64,000 nt of DNA from an uncultured Clostridia bacterium. Its GTDB lineage: Bacteria > Bacillota > Clostridia > Oscillospirales > Acutalibacteraceae. The notes below the pieces were generated by a model. It was not told where the DNA came from. It ran no database searches and worked only from the letters and a program-made list of their open reading frames with translations. The stretch is taken from NCBI GenBank assembly GCA_904397895.1, contig CAJFOZ010000016.1, forward strand, positions 21,169-85,168, in the 5' to 3' direction. Shown here in pieces: positions 27,521-36,343 of the stretch; positions within the stretch are counted from its first letter, which is position 1, and every line of letters starts with the position of its first letter. Both the position numbers and the translations under genes were made by a program.

Positions 27521-29056
27521 TTATTGGGAATCGGCCGTTTTTGCGTAAAAAGCGTCGTTTTTTGCCGCGCTCTTCCATTTGAGGGAACGCGCTATCAAGC
27601 TGACGACAATGCTCAATACCATGGATCCGGCCATAGCGATGACGCCGTTAATGGGGGCATTGGGCAGCTTAAACACGCCGGTATCCATCATAATCGGGAT
27701 GGCGTCAATGAGATTGAGGCCGATGCAGAGAATGAGTCCACCGGCCATACCGGCCCAGGCGCCTGCGCGGTTCATGCCCTTCCAGTAGAGGGAGAGGAGG
27801 TACGGAGCCAGGAAGCTGCCGGCGATGGCTCCCCAGGAGAAGGACATCAGATTGATAATGGCGTCAATCTTAAAAACGGCCACTACATAGGAGAACACGA
27901 TAAAAGCAAAACACAGGATCCGGGTGAGCAGCAATGTGTTTTTCTTGCTCATATTAGGAGCCAACGTACCGTGGATCAAGTCCATGGATACCGATGAAGC
28001 TGAAGTAAGGGTAAGTCCCGAAAGAGTGGACACCGAAGCCGACAAGATCAGAACCAGCACAATGCCTAAAAGCAGCGTGGGAAGTTGGAGGTTAGAATCC
28101 ATCAGCATGGTGGGAACCACTGCGTCGAAGTCTGGAGTGCCGCTGGCAGTGAGGGGAGGGGTATCCATGAAAGCACGGGACAGCGAACCAATGTAGTAAG
28201 CGCCGCCGGAGATCAGCAGGGCAAAAAACGTAGAGATGACCGTACCCCGTTTGACTTCCCCGTCGCCTTTGATCCCATAGAATTTGTGGATCATCTGGGG
28301 AAGTCCCCAGGTGCCAATGGAGGTTAGCAGGATCAACGCGATGAGGTTCTTGGTTTGAGTCCCATCCAGATAGGCGATACCGGCATCCTTCATTTTATTC
28401 CAGATTTCGTTCAATCCCTCCACGCCGTTGACCGGGGCATGGAAGGTCATATACACCAGCAGGATCACGACGCCTACAATCATAATGAGGCCCTGGACAA
28501 AATCGGCCTTCAAGGTTGCCAGATATCCGCCCAGCACCAAAGAAATCGCGGCGGCAATGGCGATGATGGCAGTACATACCTCATAAGGGATGTGGAGCAC
28601 TTGCTCACAGAGATAACCTAGGCCGGTGTAAACCGAAGCCGAATAGGGAATCATGAAGACAAAGATAATCAAAGCGGAAAAAATCTTCATATTTTTGGAT
28701 TGGTACCGTTTTTCAAACAGCTGAGGCATCGAGCTGATTTTGAGCCGTTGAGTGACTTCACGTGTGCGCCGTGCCAAAATAAACCAGGCCAGCATTGATC
28801 CAATCAAAGCATTGCCGACGCCGATCAGCACCGCCCAAAACCCAAAATTCCATCCGGAATTACCGGCATAACCGATCATCACCACAGCGGAAAAATAAGT
28901 GGCCCCATAAGAAAGCGCTGTAATCCAAGCGCCTGCGTTACGTCCGCCCACTGTGAAATTTTCGATGCTGTCCGCCTTTTTGGCCGTGACAAGGCCTGTC
29001 GCCAGCATCAGTACTGCATACAGCGCAATGACGACATAGATGATCCAGTTACCCAT
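27521..29056 (-). CDS. sodium:solute symporter (SSS family)
   Basis: A 511-residue transporter with about 13 membrane helices. It starts NWIIYVVIALYAVLMLATG, carries the SSS core TVGGRNAGAWITALSYGATYFSAV-type first unwound helix and LSASVSTLSGLTLTSASSVSMD near helix 8, where the sodium-coordinating Ser/Thr residues usually lie. The substrate cannot be read from sequence; family members move proline, pantothenate, monocarboxylates or sugars. Its placement before paaK-iorAB suggests an organic or amino acid. It has its own promoter. Confidence 0.9.
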   Translation of the reverse strand: MGNWIIYVVIALYAVLMLATGLVTAKKADSIENFTVGGRNAGAWITALSYGATYFSAVVMIGYAGNSGWNFGFWAVLIGVGNALIGSMLAWFILARRTREVTQRLKISSMPQLFEKRYQSKNMKIFSALIIFVFMIPYSASVYTGLGYLCEQVLHIPYEVCTAIIAIAAAISLVLGGYLATLKADFVQGLIMIVGVVILLVYMTFHAPVNGVEGLNEIWNKMKDAGIAYLDGTQTKNLIALILLTSIGTWGLPQMIHKFYGIKGDGEVKRGTVISTFFALLISGGAYYIGSLSRAFMDTPPLTASGTPDFDAVVPTMLMDSNLQLPTLLLGIVLVLILSASVSTLSGLTLTSASSVSMDLIHGTLAPNMSKKNTLLLTRILCFAFIVFSYVVAVFKIDAIINLMSFSWGAIAGSFLAPYLLSLYWKGMNRAGAWAGMAGGLILCIGLNLIDAIPIMMDTGVFKLPNAPINGVIAMAGSMVLSIVVSLIARSLKWKSAAKNDAFYAKTADSQ

Positions 29057-29133
29057 TGTAATCCCTTCTTCTCTTTCGATTTAGCGCTTTAAACCTTCGA
29101 TGCTTTTGCTCGGTAAAGCAGCTGGTAGCCATT

Positions 29134-29162
29134 AGTATACTAGAAATTCCCTAAAAATGCAA
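29134..29162 (-). promoter_or_regulatory. promoter of the symporter gene
   Basis: On the minus strand, TTGCAT (29162-29157), 17 bp, then TATACT (29139-29134), about 80 bp before the start codon. Confidence 0.6.
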
Positions 29163-29396
29163 GTGCTATTTTCCAAGTTCTATCACTTTTCCTGTAAATT
29201 TTACAAAATAAAACCCATCCAATCTGGATAGCCAAACTATTCTCCTAGAACCGATCATAAAAAATAGGGAGTGGATGCTTACATTTGTTGTCTAAATGCA
29301 TCCAAACACGCGAGTTTTCCCCAGCACATCCTAAAAAGCAAAATACTGGTGTTTTTTCACCCTTTCTTTTTGCATGGGGTAGAACGCCTGTCTCGG

Positions 29397-29425
29397 TTGA
29401 CTTTTGGCCACAAAGCCGATATAAT
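29397..29425 (+). promoter_or_regulatory. promoter of tgt
   Basis: TTGACT (29397-29402), an exact 17-bp spacer and TATAAT (29420-29425). The leader to tgt is about 100 bases. Confidence 0.8.
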
Positions 29426-29533
29426 TTGATGCAAACAGCGGCATGCAGGAAAAAGCTGGATGTGTCGCTGTTTTGTCCTGGTTAGGGCAGTTGCCCTTCC
29501 GGGAAAGAAGTCGATAAAATGAGGTTATTCTTT

Positions 29534-30664
29534 ATGTACCAACTCCTAAAAAAAGAAGGCGCCGCACGGCGCGGGCAATTTGATACCGTCCACGGCAGCG
29601 TGCAGACGCCGGCTTTCATGAATGTAGCTACTGCGGGGGCTATCAAAGGCGCTGTGTCGGCCCATGATCTGGTTGATCTCAAATGCCAAGTGATGCTTTG
29701 CAATACCTATCATCTTCATCTGAGGCCAGGGGACAAGCTGGTTCACGACTTTGGCGGCCTGCATCCCTTTACCGGATGGCAAGGCCCTATTTTGACCGAC
29801 AGTGGTGGATTCCAGGTATTTTCCCTCTCCAAGCTGCGCAAGATCAAGGAAGAGGGGGTGCACTTTTCCTCCCATATCGATGGGCGTAAAATCTTTATGG
29901 GCCCGGAAGAAAGCATGCAGATTCAATCCCACTTAGGATCCACCATCGCTATGGCCTTTGACGAATGCATCGAGAACCCATCGCCATACGATTATGTGGC
30001 CAACTCCTGCGCCCGGACCGTGCGCTGGTTAAAACGGTGCCGGGAAGAGATGGCCCGTTTGAATGGTTTAGCAGACACGTTAAACCCCAAACAGATGCTG
30101 TTTGGCATCAACCAAGGCGGCACGTTCGACGACCTGCGCATAGAACATATGCAGGAGATCGCATCGCTGGATTTAGACGGTTATGCCATCGGCGGTTTGG
30201 CGGTGGGGGAGCCGGCGGAGGATATGTACCGCATCATCAGCGCAGTAGAACCTTTTATGCCGGCAAATAAGCCCCGGTATCTGATGGGAGTGGGGACGCC
30301 AGTCAATATCCTAGAAGCCGTGCATCGCGGCGTGGATCTTTTCGACTGCGTCATGCCTACGCGGAATGGACGTCATGCCCATGTATTTACCTGGGACGGC
30401 ATCCGGAACCTGCTCAATGAAAAGTATCAGCTGGATCACGCTCCCATTGATGAACACTGTGATTGCCCCACTTGCCGCCGGTATTCCCGAGCCTATTTGC
30501 GGCATCTGTTTAAAAGTGGCGAGATGCTGGCTATGCGATTGTGCGTGATGCATAACTTGTATTTTTATAATACTCTGTTGGAACGTATCCGAAAGGCTTT
30601 GGACGAGGATCGGTTTGAAACCTTTTATCAGACCTACCGTCCTGTGCTGGACAAACGCATTTGA
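29534..30664 (+). CDS. tgt: tRNA-guanine transglycosylase
   Basis: A 376-residue bacterial TGT that exchanges guanine 34 for preQ1 in GUN-anticodon tRNAs. The catalytic Asp lies in TDSGGFQVFSLSKLRKI, and YAIGGLAVGEP and FDCVMPTRNGRHAHVF are the substrate and nucleophile regions. The zinc site is CDCPTCRRYSRAYL plus a His in LCVMHNLYFY. The ATG at 29534 has TGAGGT about 8 bp upstream; an in-frame ATG 15 bp earlier has no clear site. Confidence 0.96.
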   Translation: MYQLLKKEGAARRGQFDTVHGSVQTPAFMNVATAGAIKGAVSAHDLVDLKCQVMLCNTYHLHLRPGDKLVHDFGGLHPFTGWQGPILTDSGGFQVFSLSKLRKIKEEGVHFSSHIDGRKIFMGPEESMQIQSHLGSTIAMAFDECIENPSPYDYVANSCARTVRWLKRCREEMARLNGLADTLNPKQMLFGINQGGTFDDLRIEHMQEIASLDLDGYAIGGLAVGEPAEDMYRIISAVEPFMPANKPRYLMGVGTPVNILEAVHRGVDLFDCVMPTRNGRHAHVFTWDGIRNLLNEKYQLDHAPIDEHCDCPTCRRYSRAYLRHLFKSGEMLAMRLCVMHNLYFYNTLLERIRKALDEDRFETFYQTYRPVLDKRI

Positions 30665-30726
30665 CAATTTGACAGATGGAAGATCGGTAGGGCGGATAAC
30701 AAGGAAAAATTTTATGAAAAAACAAC

Positions 30727-30755
30727 TTGCTACCGTCCCTATTTCCAGATATAAT
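30727..30755 (+). promoter_or_regulatory. promoter of yajC
   Basis: TTGCTA (30727-30732), 17 bp and TATAAT (30750-30755), 32 bp before the yajC start. Confidence 0.6.
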
Positions 30756-30786
30756 GAAGTGTAATATTGTTGGAGGTGTAAAGTTA

Positions 30787-31191
30787 ATGATCGAAACTCA
30801 ATTGCTTGAGACAACCGCAGCCACTGGCAACAACACAATGGGTATGATTTTAAACTTCGGTTTGATCGCCATTTTGTTGGTGCTGATGTACTTCGTCATG
30901 ATCCGTCCCCAGAGGAAACGCCAGAAGGAAGAGCAGAGAATGCGTGATGAACTGGAGGTCGGCGATGAGATCGTCACCATCGGCGGTATCATGGGCAAGG
31001 TGCTCAGCATTCGCGAGGACTCCATCCTCATTGAAACCGGCGCTGACCGCGACAAGATCCGCATCATGAAATGGGCCATCCAGACAAACAATTCGCGCAT
31101 GCCTGCGGACACCAAGGCAAGCGATAAAAAGAAGGCCGAGGAGAAAAAGTCCGACGAGAAGCTGGACAAAAAAGGCGACGAAAAGAAATAA
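30787..31191 (+). CDS. yajC: preprotein translocase subunit YajC
   Basis: A 134-residue protein with one membrane helix (MILNFGLIAILLVLMYFVMI) followed by RPQRKRQKE and a GDEIVTIGGIMGKV beta domain, the YajC signature. It ends in a long Lys/Glu/Asp-rich tail. YajC associates with SecDF. The ATG follows GGAGGTG. Placement after tgt is widely conserved. Confidence 0.94.
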   Translation: MIETQLLETTAATGNNTMGMILNFGLIAILLVLMYFVMIRPQRKRQKEEQRMRDELEVGDEIVTIGGIMGKVLSIREDSILIETGADRDKIRIMKWAIQTNNSRMPADTKASDKKKAEEKKSDEKLDKKGDEKK

Positions 31192-31243
31192 GTATAACCC
31201 TGCTTTTCCCTGCATATGATTGGGACATGAGGAGGGGAATGCC

Positions 31244-31648
31244 ATGAGAACCGATCGAGTGAATTCCGACCAGGGGCGTATTTTTTCCAAAGTACGTCCG
31301 GTGTTGCTGGGCCTTTCAGCCGGGGCGGTGGTTCTGGCTGTGGCCCTCATCGCTTTTTCCGCGTTGCTGACTGCCCAGAGTTCTCCGCAAGCCATGATTT
31401 CACCCTTGTCTATTGTGGCGTCCATTTTAGGAGCGCTGGCGGCGGGCCTGGTAACCGCTCGTCTGACGGGGCGGCAAGGCGCTTTATACGGCGCTATTAC
31501 AGGACTTTTGCTTTTTGGTATCCTGTTTGCCATCAGTTTGATCACATGGCACGAGCAGTTCGACGTCCAGACCATTGTCCGCTTGGCTGCCATGGTCCTA
31601 GCCGGTACATTGGGCGGTATTCTGGGTGTAAACCTAAAAAAACGGTAA
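31244..31648 (+). CDS. TIGR04086-type membrane protein
   Basis: A 134-residue protein with four hydrophobic helices, matching the TIGR04086 family often found near yajC in Clostridia. Glycine-rich stretches (GALAAGLVTARLTGRQGALYGA) connect the helices. The function is unknown. The start ATG follows GAGGAGGGG. Confidence 0.8.
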   Translation: MRTDRVNSDQGRIFSKVRPVLLGLSAGAVVLAVALIAFSALLTAQSSPQAMISPLSIVASILGALAAGLVTARLTGRQGALYGAITGLLLFGILFAISLITWHEQFDVQTIVRLAAMVLAGTLGGILGVNLKKR

Positions 31649-31655
31649 ATTTTGT

Positions 31656-31684
31656 TTGAAATTGATTTTTTGTTGTGCTATACT
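31656..31684 (+). promoter_or_regulatory. promoter of the SCIFF gene
   Basis: TTGAAA (31656-31661), 17 bp and TATACT (31679-31684), 37 bp before the scfA ATG. Confidence 0.65.
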
Positions 31685-31721
31685 ACAGATATCGAAGTTT
31701 TAGTGGAAGGAGGACTTTCAA

Positions 31722-31868
31722 ATGAAACATATCAATACCATCAATAAAGCCAACCTGAAAGCAAGCGCTGCTAAAGGTGGTTGCGGTGAATGCCAGGCTT
31801 CCTGCCAGTCGGCTTGTAAGACTTCTTGCACCGTTGCCAACCAGAAATGCGAGCATGCAAACGACTAA
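31722..31868 (+). CDS. scfA: SCIFF (six cysteines in forty-five residues) ranthipeptide precursor
   Basis: A 48-residue peptide with Cys at positions 21, 24, 28, 32, 36 and 43 in a Gly/Ala/Ser-rich C-terminal core. The leader MKHINTINKANLKASAAKGG is basic. This is the SCIFF precursor found throughout Clostridia, converted to a thioether-bridged peptide by the radical SAM enzyme encoded next to it. GGAAGGAGG lies just upstream of the ATG. The mature peptide's biological role is not firmly known. Confidence 0.95.
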   Translation: MKHINTINKANLKASAAKGGCGECQASCQSACKTSCTVANQKCEHAND

Positions 31869-31891
31869 GTTGCGTTTGTTTTGTTATGGCT

Positions 31892-31929
31892 AAAAATCCG
31901 GCGTACACAGTTTTGTGACGTCGGATTTT
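31892..31929 (+). terminator. intercistronic hairpin between scfA and scfB
   Basis: AAAATCCGGCGTACACA pairs imperfectly (two mismatches) with the downstream TGACGTCGGATTTT. Only a few T residues follow. It could act as a partial terminator, giving more precursor than maturase. Confidence 0.5.
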
Positions 31930-32054
31930 CATCATTGTCCGCGAAGGCTTTCGTAAGGGAGCAGGCGCGTTGTCGCTTCATGAGTGAATCGGCAGTGCAC
32001 CAGTTCCCTTTTTTGTGGCCGACTGTTACTCGAAATGGCACAGGAGAAGTGAAA

Positions 32055-33425
32055 ATGATACATCAATTTATTCAGAATGGTTACCACATTGCGCTGGACG
32101 TCAACAGCGGCGCTGTCCACGTTTTGGACGAGCTTTGCTATCGCGTATTGGAAAAGGTGGATGCTCCGATGGACAAGCAGTGTCCGCCTGCTGTTGTGGA
32201 CGCGCTAAAAGGGGCCTATCCTGTAGAGGAAATTGAGGAGGCTTACGGGGAACTTTATCAGCTTTATGAAGCCGATATGCTCTTTTCCGAGGATGACTAC
32301 GCCCCCTTTGCCGATAAGATGGTGGTATCGCCCATCAAAGCCATGTGCTTGCACGTGGCCCATGACTGCAACCTTCGGTGTGAATACTGTTTTGCCGCCA
32401 AAGGCGATTTTGGCGGAGAACGCAAGCTCATGCCTTTAGAAGTGGGAAAGAAGGCCATTGATTTTCTGATTGAACGTTCTGGCAGCCGGCGCAATCTGGA
32501 ACTTGACTTCTTTGGCGGAGAACCGCTGATGAATTTTGATGTGGTCAAGCAGGTAGTGGCCTACGCCCGTTCCAAAGAGAAGGAATACAATAAGAATTTC
32601 CGTTTTACTATCACCACCAACGGCATCCTTTTGACCGACGATAAAATTGAATTTATCAATCGCGAGATGTCCAATGTTGTCTTGTCCATCGACGGACGGC
32701 AAGAGGTCAACGACCGTCTGCGTTTCCGAGTGGACGGCAGCGGGAGCTATGCTTCCATCCTTCCAAAATTTCAAAAGCTGGTTCAAACCAGAGGGGATAA
32801 GGACTATTATGCCCGCGGTACCTTTACACGTCACAATCTGGATTTCTCGGAGGACGTCATGCATCTCCACGACGTGGGATTTGATCAGGTATCGGTGGAA
32901 CCGGTGGTGTCAGATCCCAAGCTTCCTTATGCCATCACCGAAGAGGATCTCCCAAAAGTCTTCGACGAGTACGATCGATTGGCTTTACGTCTTCTGGATG
33001 CCCGGAAAAAGGGGGAGGGCTTCAATTTCTTCCACTTCATGCTGGATCTGGATCAAGGGCCTTGCGCCATTAAGCGGTTGAGAGGCTGCGGTTGTGGCAA
33101 TGAGTACGTAGCCGTCACGCCGGAGGGCGATATCTATCCGTGCCATCAGTTTGTGGGTATGGAAGAGTGGAAGATGGGCAGTGTTTTGGATAATTCAGTG
33201 GATATGGATGCCAAAGCCCGTTTTGCCAAGGCCAATATCTATGGTAAAACCGACTGTGGCGATTGCTGGGCTAAATTTTATTGCAGCGGCGGATGTAACG
33301 CGAATAATCTTCAGTATGCCGGCGATATTTTGAAACCTCATAAATTATCCTGCGAGTTGGAGAAAAAACGGTTGGAATGCGCCATCATGATGAAGGCAGC
33401 ACTATTGGATCAAAGCCAGAAATAA
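32055..33425 (+). CDS. scfB: SCIFF maturase, radical SAM/SPASM enzyme
   Basis: A 456-residue thioether-forming radical SAM protein. The N-terminal RiPP-recognition-like domain covers about residues 1-90. The SAM-cluster motif CNLRCEYC begins at Cys105. The C-terminal SPASM region has GCGCGNEYVAVTPEGDIYPC and CGDCWAKFYCSGGC for two auxiliary [4Fe-4S] clusters. It joins Cys sulfur to alpha or other backbone carbons of the SCIFF peptide. AGGAGAAG places the start at 32055; longer in-frame readings lack a ribosome site. Confidence 0.95.
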   Translation: MIHQFIQNGYHIALDVNSGAVHVLDELCYRVLEKVDAPMDKQCPPAVVDALKGAYPVEEIEEAYGELYQLYEADMLFSEDDYAPFADKMVVSPIKAMCLHVAHDCNLRCEYCFAAKGDFGGERKLMPLEVGKKAIDFLIERSGSRRNLELDFFGGEPLMNFDVVKQVVAYARSKEKEYNKNFRFTITTNGILLTDDKIEFINREMSNVVLSIDGRQEVNDRLRFRVDGSGSYASILPKFQKLVQTRGDKDYYARGTFTRHNLDFSEDVMHLHDVGFDQVSVEPVVSDPKLPYAITEEDLPKVFDEYDRLALRLLDARKKGEGFNFFHFMLDLDQGPCAIKRLRGCGCGNEYVAVTPEGDIYPCHQFVGMEEWKMGSVLDNSVDMDAKARFAKANIYGKTDCGDCWAKFYCSGGCNANNLQYAGDILKPHKLSCELEKKRLECAIMMKAALLDQSQK

Positions 33426-33427
33426 TG

Positions 33428-33458
33428 AAAAAAGAGGAGAGTAAACCTCCTCTTTTTT
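33428..33458 (+). terminator. terminator after scfB
   Basis: Perfect 12-bp arms (33428-33439 and 33447-33458) and a 7-base loop. The second arm ends in six T residues. Confidence 0.9.
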
Positions 33459-33540
33459 CGCCACCTCTCTAATTTACATAATTCTGTTTACATAATATCG
33501 ATATGTGCTGCACAAAAATCCAGTCTATATCGAAAACTAT

Positions 33541-33569
33541 TTGATTCTTATGCGAAAGTGTATTATAAT
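33541..33569 (+). promoter_or_regulatory. promoter of proC
   Basis: TTGATT (33541-33546), 17 bp and TATAAT (33564-33569). It rules out the ATG at 33573 as a start. Confidence 0.65.
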
Positions 33570-33623
33570 AAAATGAGTTATTATTGTTTGGACAAAGCAG
33601 ATAAAGAAAGGGAGCGGATTTTT

Positions 33624-34430
33624 TTGGAACAACATACCATCGGCTTTATCGGCGCCGGCAATATGGCCGGGGCTATCTTAAACGGCGCCCTGCAAAGCGG
33701 TATCTTTAAAGGGGAACAAATCTGTATTTTTGATGTTTTGGAAGAAAAGTGCCGTCCCTTTGCTGAAAAAGGTGTCGTCATTTGCAGCGATTCCAAGCAG
33801 CTTGTAAAGCAGTGTGACCTGGTCGTACTGGCGGTGAAACCCCAGGTTTATCCTGCGGTTTTGGAGGAAATCAAGGAGTGTGTGACCGACCAGCATGTCT
33901 TGATCAGCATTGCCGCCGGCATCAGCACAAGTTATATCCAATCGGCTATTGGGTTTGAATGCAAGGTTGTGCGGATTATGCCAAACACACCTCTTTTGCT
34001 GGGATGCGGTGCTACAGCGCTCAGCAAGTGTGCGTGTGTGACGGACGGTGAATTCCAGATTGTTTCACAACTTTTTTCTGCTTGCGGCATCGTAGAAATT
34101 TTGCCGGAGAGCCAGATGAATGCCATTATCGCTGTACACGGAAGCAGTCCCGCTTATGTGTATCGCCTGGCCAAAGCGGTAATCGATGGAGCGGTCCAGC
34201 AGGGCATCGACGCCCACATTGCCGCCAAACTCTTCATCCAAACCATAAAAGGCAGCGCCCTTATGCTGGAGCAATCGGGACAAACACCGGATCAATTGAT
34301 CCAAATGGTGGCTTCGCCGGGCGGTACCACATTGGCTGCTCTGCGTGAAATGGACAATACCGGCTTTGACCAGTCGGTTCAAAAGGCGATGGATGCTTGC
34401 ACCAAACGTGCAGAAGAATTGGGAAAATAA
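33624..34430 (+). CDS. proC: pyrroline-5-carboxylate reductase
   Basis: A 268-residue P5C reductase, the last step of proline synthesis. The NAD(P)-binding start is TIGFIGAGNMAGAILNG, and the conserved C-terminal segment is GSALMLEQSGQTPDQLIQMVASPGGTTLAAL. The TTG at 33624 follows AAAGGGAG by 9 bp and gives the family's usual length. Confidence 0.95.
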   Translation: MEQHTIGFIGAGNMAGAILNGALQSGIFKGEQICIFDVLEEKCRPFAEKGVVICSDSKQLVKQCDLVVLAVKPQVYPAVLEEIKECVTDQHVLISIAAGISTSYIQSAIGFECKVVRIMPNTPLLLGCGATALSKCACVTDGEFQIVSQLFSACGIVEILPESQMNAIIAVHGSSPAYVYRLAKAVIDGAVQQGIDAHIAAKLFIQTIKGSALMLEQSGQTPDQLIQMVASPGGTTLAALREMDNTGFDQSVQKAMDACTKRAEELGK

Positions 34431-34445
34431 GAAAAGAGTAGTTGG

Positions 34446-34475
34446 TCATAAACTTGTCCCTTGAAACATACCTAT
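34446..34475 (+). promoter_or_regulatory. sigma-E-like promoter for spoIIM
   Basis: ATAAA (34448-34452), a 14-bp spacer and CATACCTAT (34467-34475), close to the sigma-E -10 element CATACAnT. spoIIM is sigma-E controlled in B. subtilis. Confidence 0.5.
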
Positions 34476-34510
34476 CTGTTGTATGGAACTTGTCTCAAGG
34501 AGGACTGTTT

Positions 34511-35152
34511 ATGAAAAGGACACCGGGCCAAATCCCCATTGTGAAGAATGTAGCGGCGGCAGCTATGGGAAATTGGAAAATGATCCTGATGGCATTTCTT
34601 TTGGTTGTCGGCGTGGTGATTGGGACAATGATTTCCCGTAACCCGTCATCGGAGCAGCTGTCTCAGCTCAATGGACTATTGGGGGGATTTGTCAGCGGAC
34701 GGTCTACCCAAAGTGTTTGGGGAACTTTCCTTTACTCCCTATTGTCCACAGTCCCATTGGTTCTCCTGACTTTTTTACTGGGGCTTTGTGCCGCAGGCGC
34801 TTTTCTCATTCCAATCATTCCCCTATTTCGGGGGTTGGGCTTGGGATTATCCTTAGGATATCTATACCAGACCCAGGGCCTCCAAGGCATTGCATTTTCT
34901 GTACTTATTATTATTTTACCTGCTATTCTCTCCTGTATGGCTATGCTGCTGGCTTGCTGTGAATCGCTGACCTATTCGGTGATGCTGTGCGGGCAGATGC
35001 TTCCCAACTCCAAAAACGTGCGGATGTGGCCGGAGTTTAAGCGGTATATGATTCGATTTCTAGCCTTTTTGGCTTTGCTTTGCATTGCCGCTTTGGTGGA
35101 CGCCATCTTTTCAGCGGCATTTTCGAGGTTCTTTACTTTTGAGGGTGTTTGA
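34511..35152 (+). CDS. spoIIM: stage II sporulation protein M
   Basis: A 213-residue polytopic protein with about five helices. It matches the SpoIIM family, which takes part in septal peptidoglycan hydrolysis during engulfment together with SpoIID and SpoIIP. Typical segments are GTMISRN early on and GAFLIPIIPLFRGLGLGLSLGYL in the middle. The ATG at 34511 follows AAGGAGGAC. It precedes xerD by 20 bp, a common arrangement in Firmicutes. Confidence 0.9.
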   Translation: MKRTPGQIPIVKNVAAAAMGNWKMILMAFLLVVGVVIGTMISRNPSSEQLSQLNGLLGGFVSGRSTQSVWGTFLYSLLSTVPLVLLTFLLGLCAAGAFLIPIIPLFRGLGLGLSLGYLYQTQGLQGIAFSVLIIILPAILSCMAMLLACCESLTYSVMLCGQMLPNSKNVRMWPEFKRYMIRFLAFLALLCIAALVDAIFSAAFSRFFTFEGV

Positions 35153-35172
35153 ATTTAGAAGGGACGTTTCCT

Positions 35173-36078
35173 ATGGATTATCTTGCCTCTTTCGAGCAGT
35201 ACCTAGTGGATTATAAATCTTTGGCATCCAATACTCTTTCTTCCTACCGGAAGGACGTGGAGTGTTATCTGCATTTTTTGGAGGAAGAGGGTGTCTTATC
35301 GCCTATCGAAGCGGGGGAAGGTACGATTCGTCGCTACATTGATAATCTTCAGGAGGCAGGGAAGTCGCCGTCCACCATAACCCGCAGCTTGGCTTCGTTG
35401 CGCAGCTTTTACCAATACCTCATGCTGTTTGGGTATCTGGATCAGAATCCTGCTCGGGACGTCAAGATGAAACGGGTGCAAAAGAAATTGCCCCAGATCC
35501 TAAACAGCCAGGAGATCGAGCGGCTTTTAAACCAGCCAAATCCCCTTGAATTCAAGGGATGCAGGGACAAAGCCATGCTGGAGCTTTTGTATGCTACAGG
35601 TATCCGGGTCAGTGAACTGGTTAGCCTAGATATTGAGGATGTCAATCTAGAGGTGGGCATCCTGCATTGTCGCGGTTCCCGGAATGGACGTGTAATCCCT
35701 ATCTATCCCACAGCGGTGGAGGCGGTAGCCGATTATATGTCCAGAGTACGGGCTGTTATTGCGGCCTCTAATTCGGAAAACGCATTGTTTCTCAATCTAA
35801 ACGGCCAGAGATTGACCCGCCAAGGATTTTGGAAAATTATAAAATCATGCGCCCAATCGGCCCACATTAATAAGGATATTACTCCTCACACCTTACGCCA
35901 TTCCTTTGCGGCCCATCTCTTAGAGAATGGCGCTCAACTCAAGGATATCCAGGAGATGATGGGGCATGTGGACATCTCTTCCACACAAGTATATGCCCAA
36001 ATTGTCCAGGAGCGTTTTAAAGACGTGTATCAAAACTGTCATCCCCGGGCCAAGCAGGGGGGTAATAATTCCAAATAG
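35173..36078 (+). CDS. xerD: site-specific tyrosine recombinase XerD
   Basis: A 301-residue XerC/D-type recombinase for chromosome dimer resolution. The N-terminal SAM-like domain begins YLASFEQYLVDYKSLASNT. Catalytic Arg is in ATGIRVSELVSL, the His-x-x-Arg box is HTLRHSFAAHLLENGA and the nucleophile Tyr lies in ISSTQVYAQI. The ATG at 35173 has GAAGGGA 8 bp upstream; a TTG at 35149 overlapping spoIIM is the alternative. A perfect terminator follows. Its housekeeping context argues against a phage integrase. Confidence 0.94.
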   Translation: MDYLASFEQYLVDYKSLASNTLSSYRKDVECYLHFLEEEGVLSPIEAGEGTIRRYIDNLQEAGKSPSTITRSLASLRSFYQYLMLFGYLDQNPARDVKMKRVQKKLPQILNSQEIERLLNQPNPLEFKGCRDKAMLELLYATGIRVSELVSLDIEDVNLEVGILHCRGSRNGRVIPIYPTAVEAVADYMSRVRAVIAASNSENALFLNLNGQRLTRQGFWKIIKSCAQSAHINKDITPHTLRHSFAAHLLENGAQLKDIQEMMGHVDISSTQVYAQIVQERFKDVYQNCHPRAKQGGNNSK

Positions 36079-36085
36079 ATCAAGT

Positions 36086-36129
36086 AAAAAATCGACGATG
36101 TTACTGTTGTATGCATCGTCGATTTTTTT
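36086..36129 (+). terminator. terminator after xerD
   Basis: Perfect 15-bp arms (36086-36100 and 36114-36128) and a 13-base loop, ending in seven T residues. Confidence 0.92.
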
Positions 36130-36343
36130 ATTTTTAGCACCTCCCAAAGAGTTTGGCACATAGGATCCGTCCGTCACATAGAATGAAACGGACAGTATGT
36201 CCCTTCTGTCAAGCTCGTCCCTTCCTGCAAACAAGCAACGGACAACAGGCAAAAAATTTTCCCCTGGTTTTTTGCATGATTAATTGCAGGAAAAACGGGC
36301 AAAAATATTGACAGAAAGCATTCAAAGCAATGGAGAGTGACTC

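Larger units (their letters stand above)
29057..29533. other. divergent intergenic region between the symporter and tgt
   Basis: A 477-bp gene-free stretch. It contains a minus-strand promoter at 29134-29162 and a plus-strand promoter at 29397-29425. The middle part (29170-29390) is AT-rich, with no reading frame having a ribosome site and no recognised RNA family. A short AGGGCA/TGCCCT hairpin lies near 29485-29498 in the tgt leader. Confidence 0.5.

Noticed and set aside
31881..32054. N-terminal extension of scfB by 58 codons
   Set aside because: It covers the intercistronic hairpin and has no ribosome site; AGGAGAAG before 32055 and family length favour the shorter form.
35173..36078. Phage or element integrase with attachment site
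   Set aside because: The protein has XerD features and sits beside spoIIM in a conserved housekeeping order; no flanking att repeats or phage genes.
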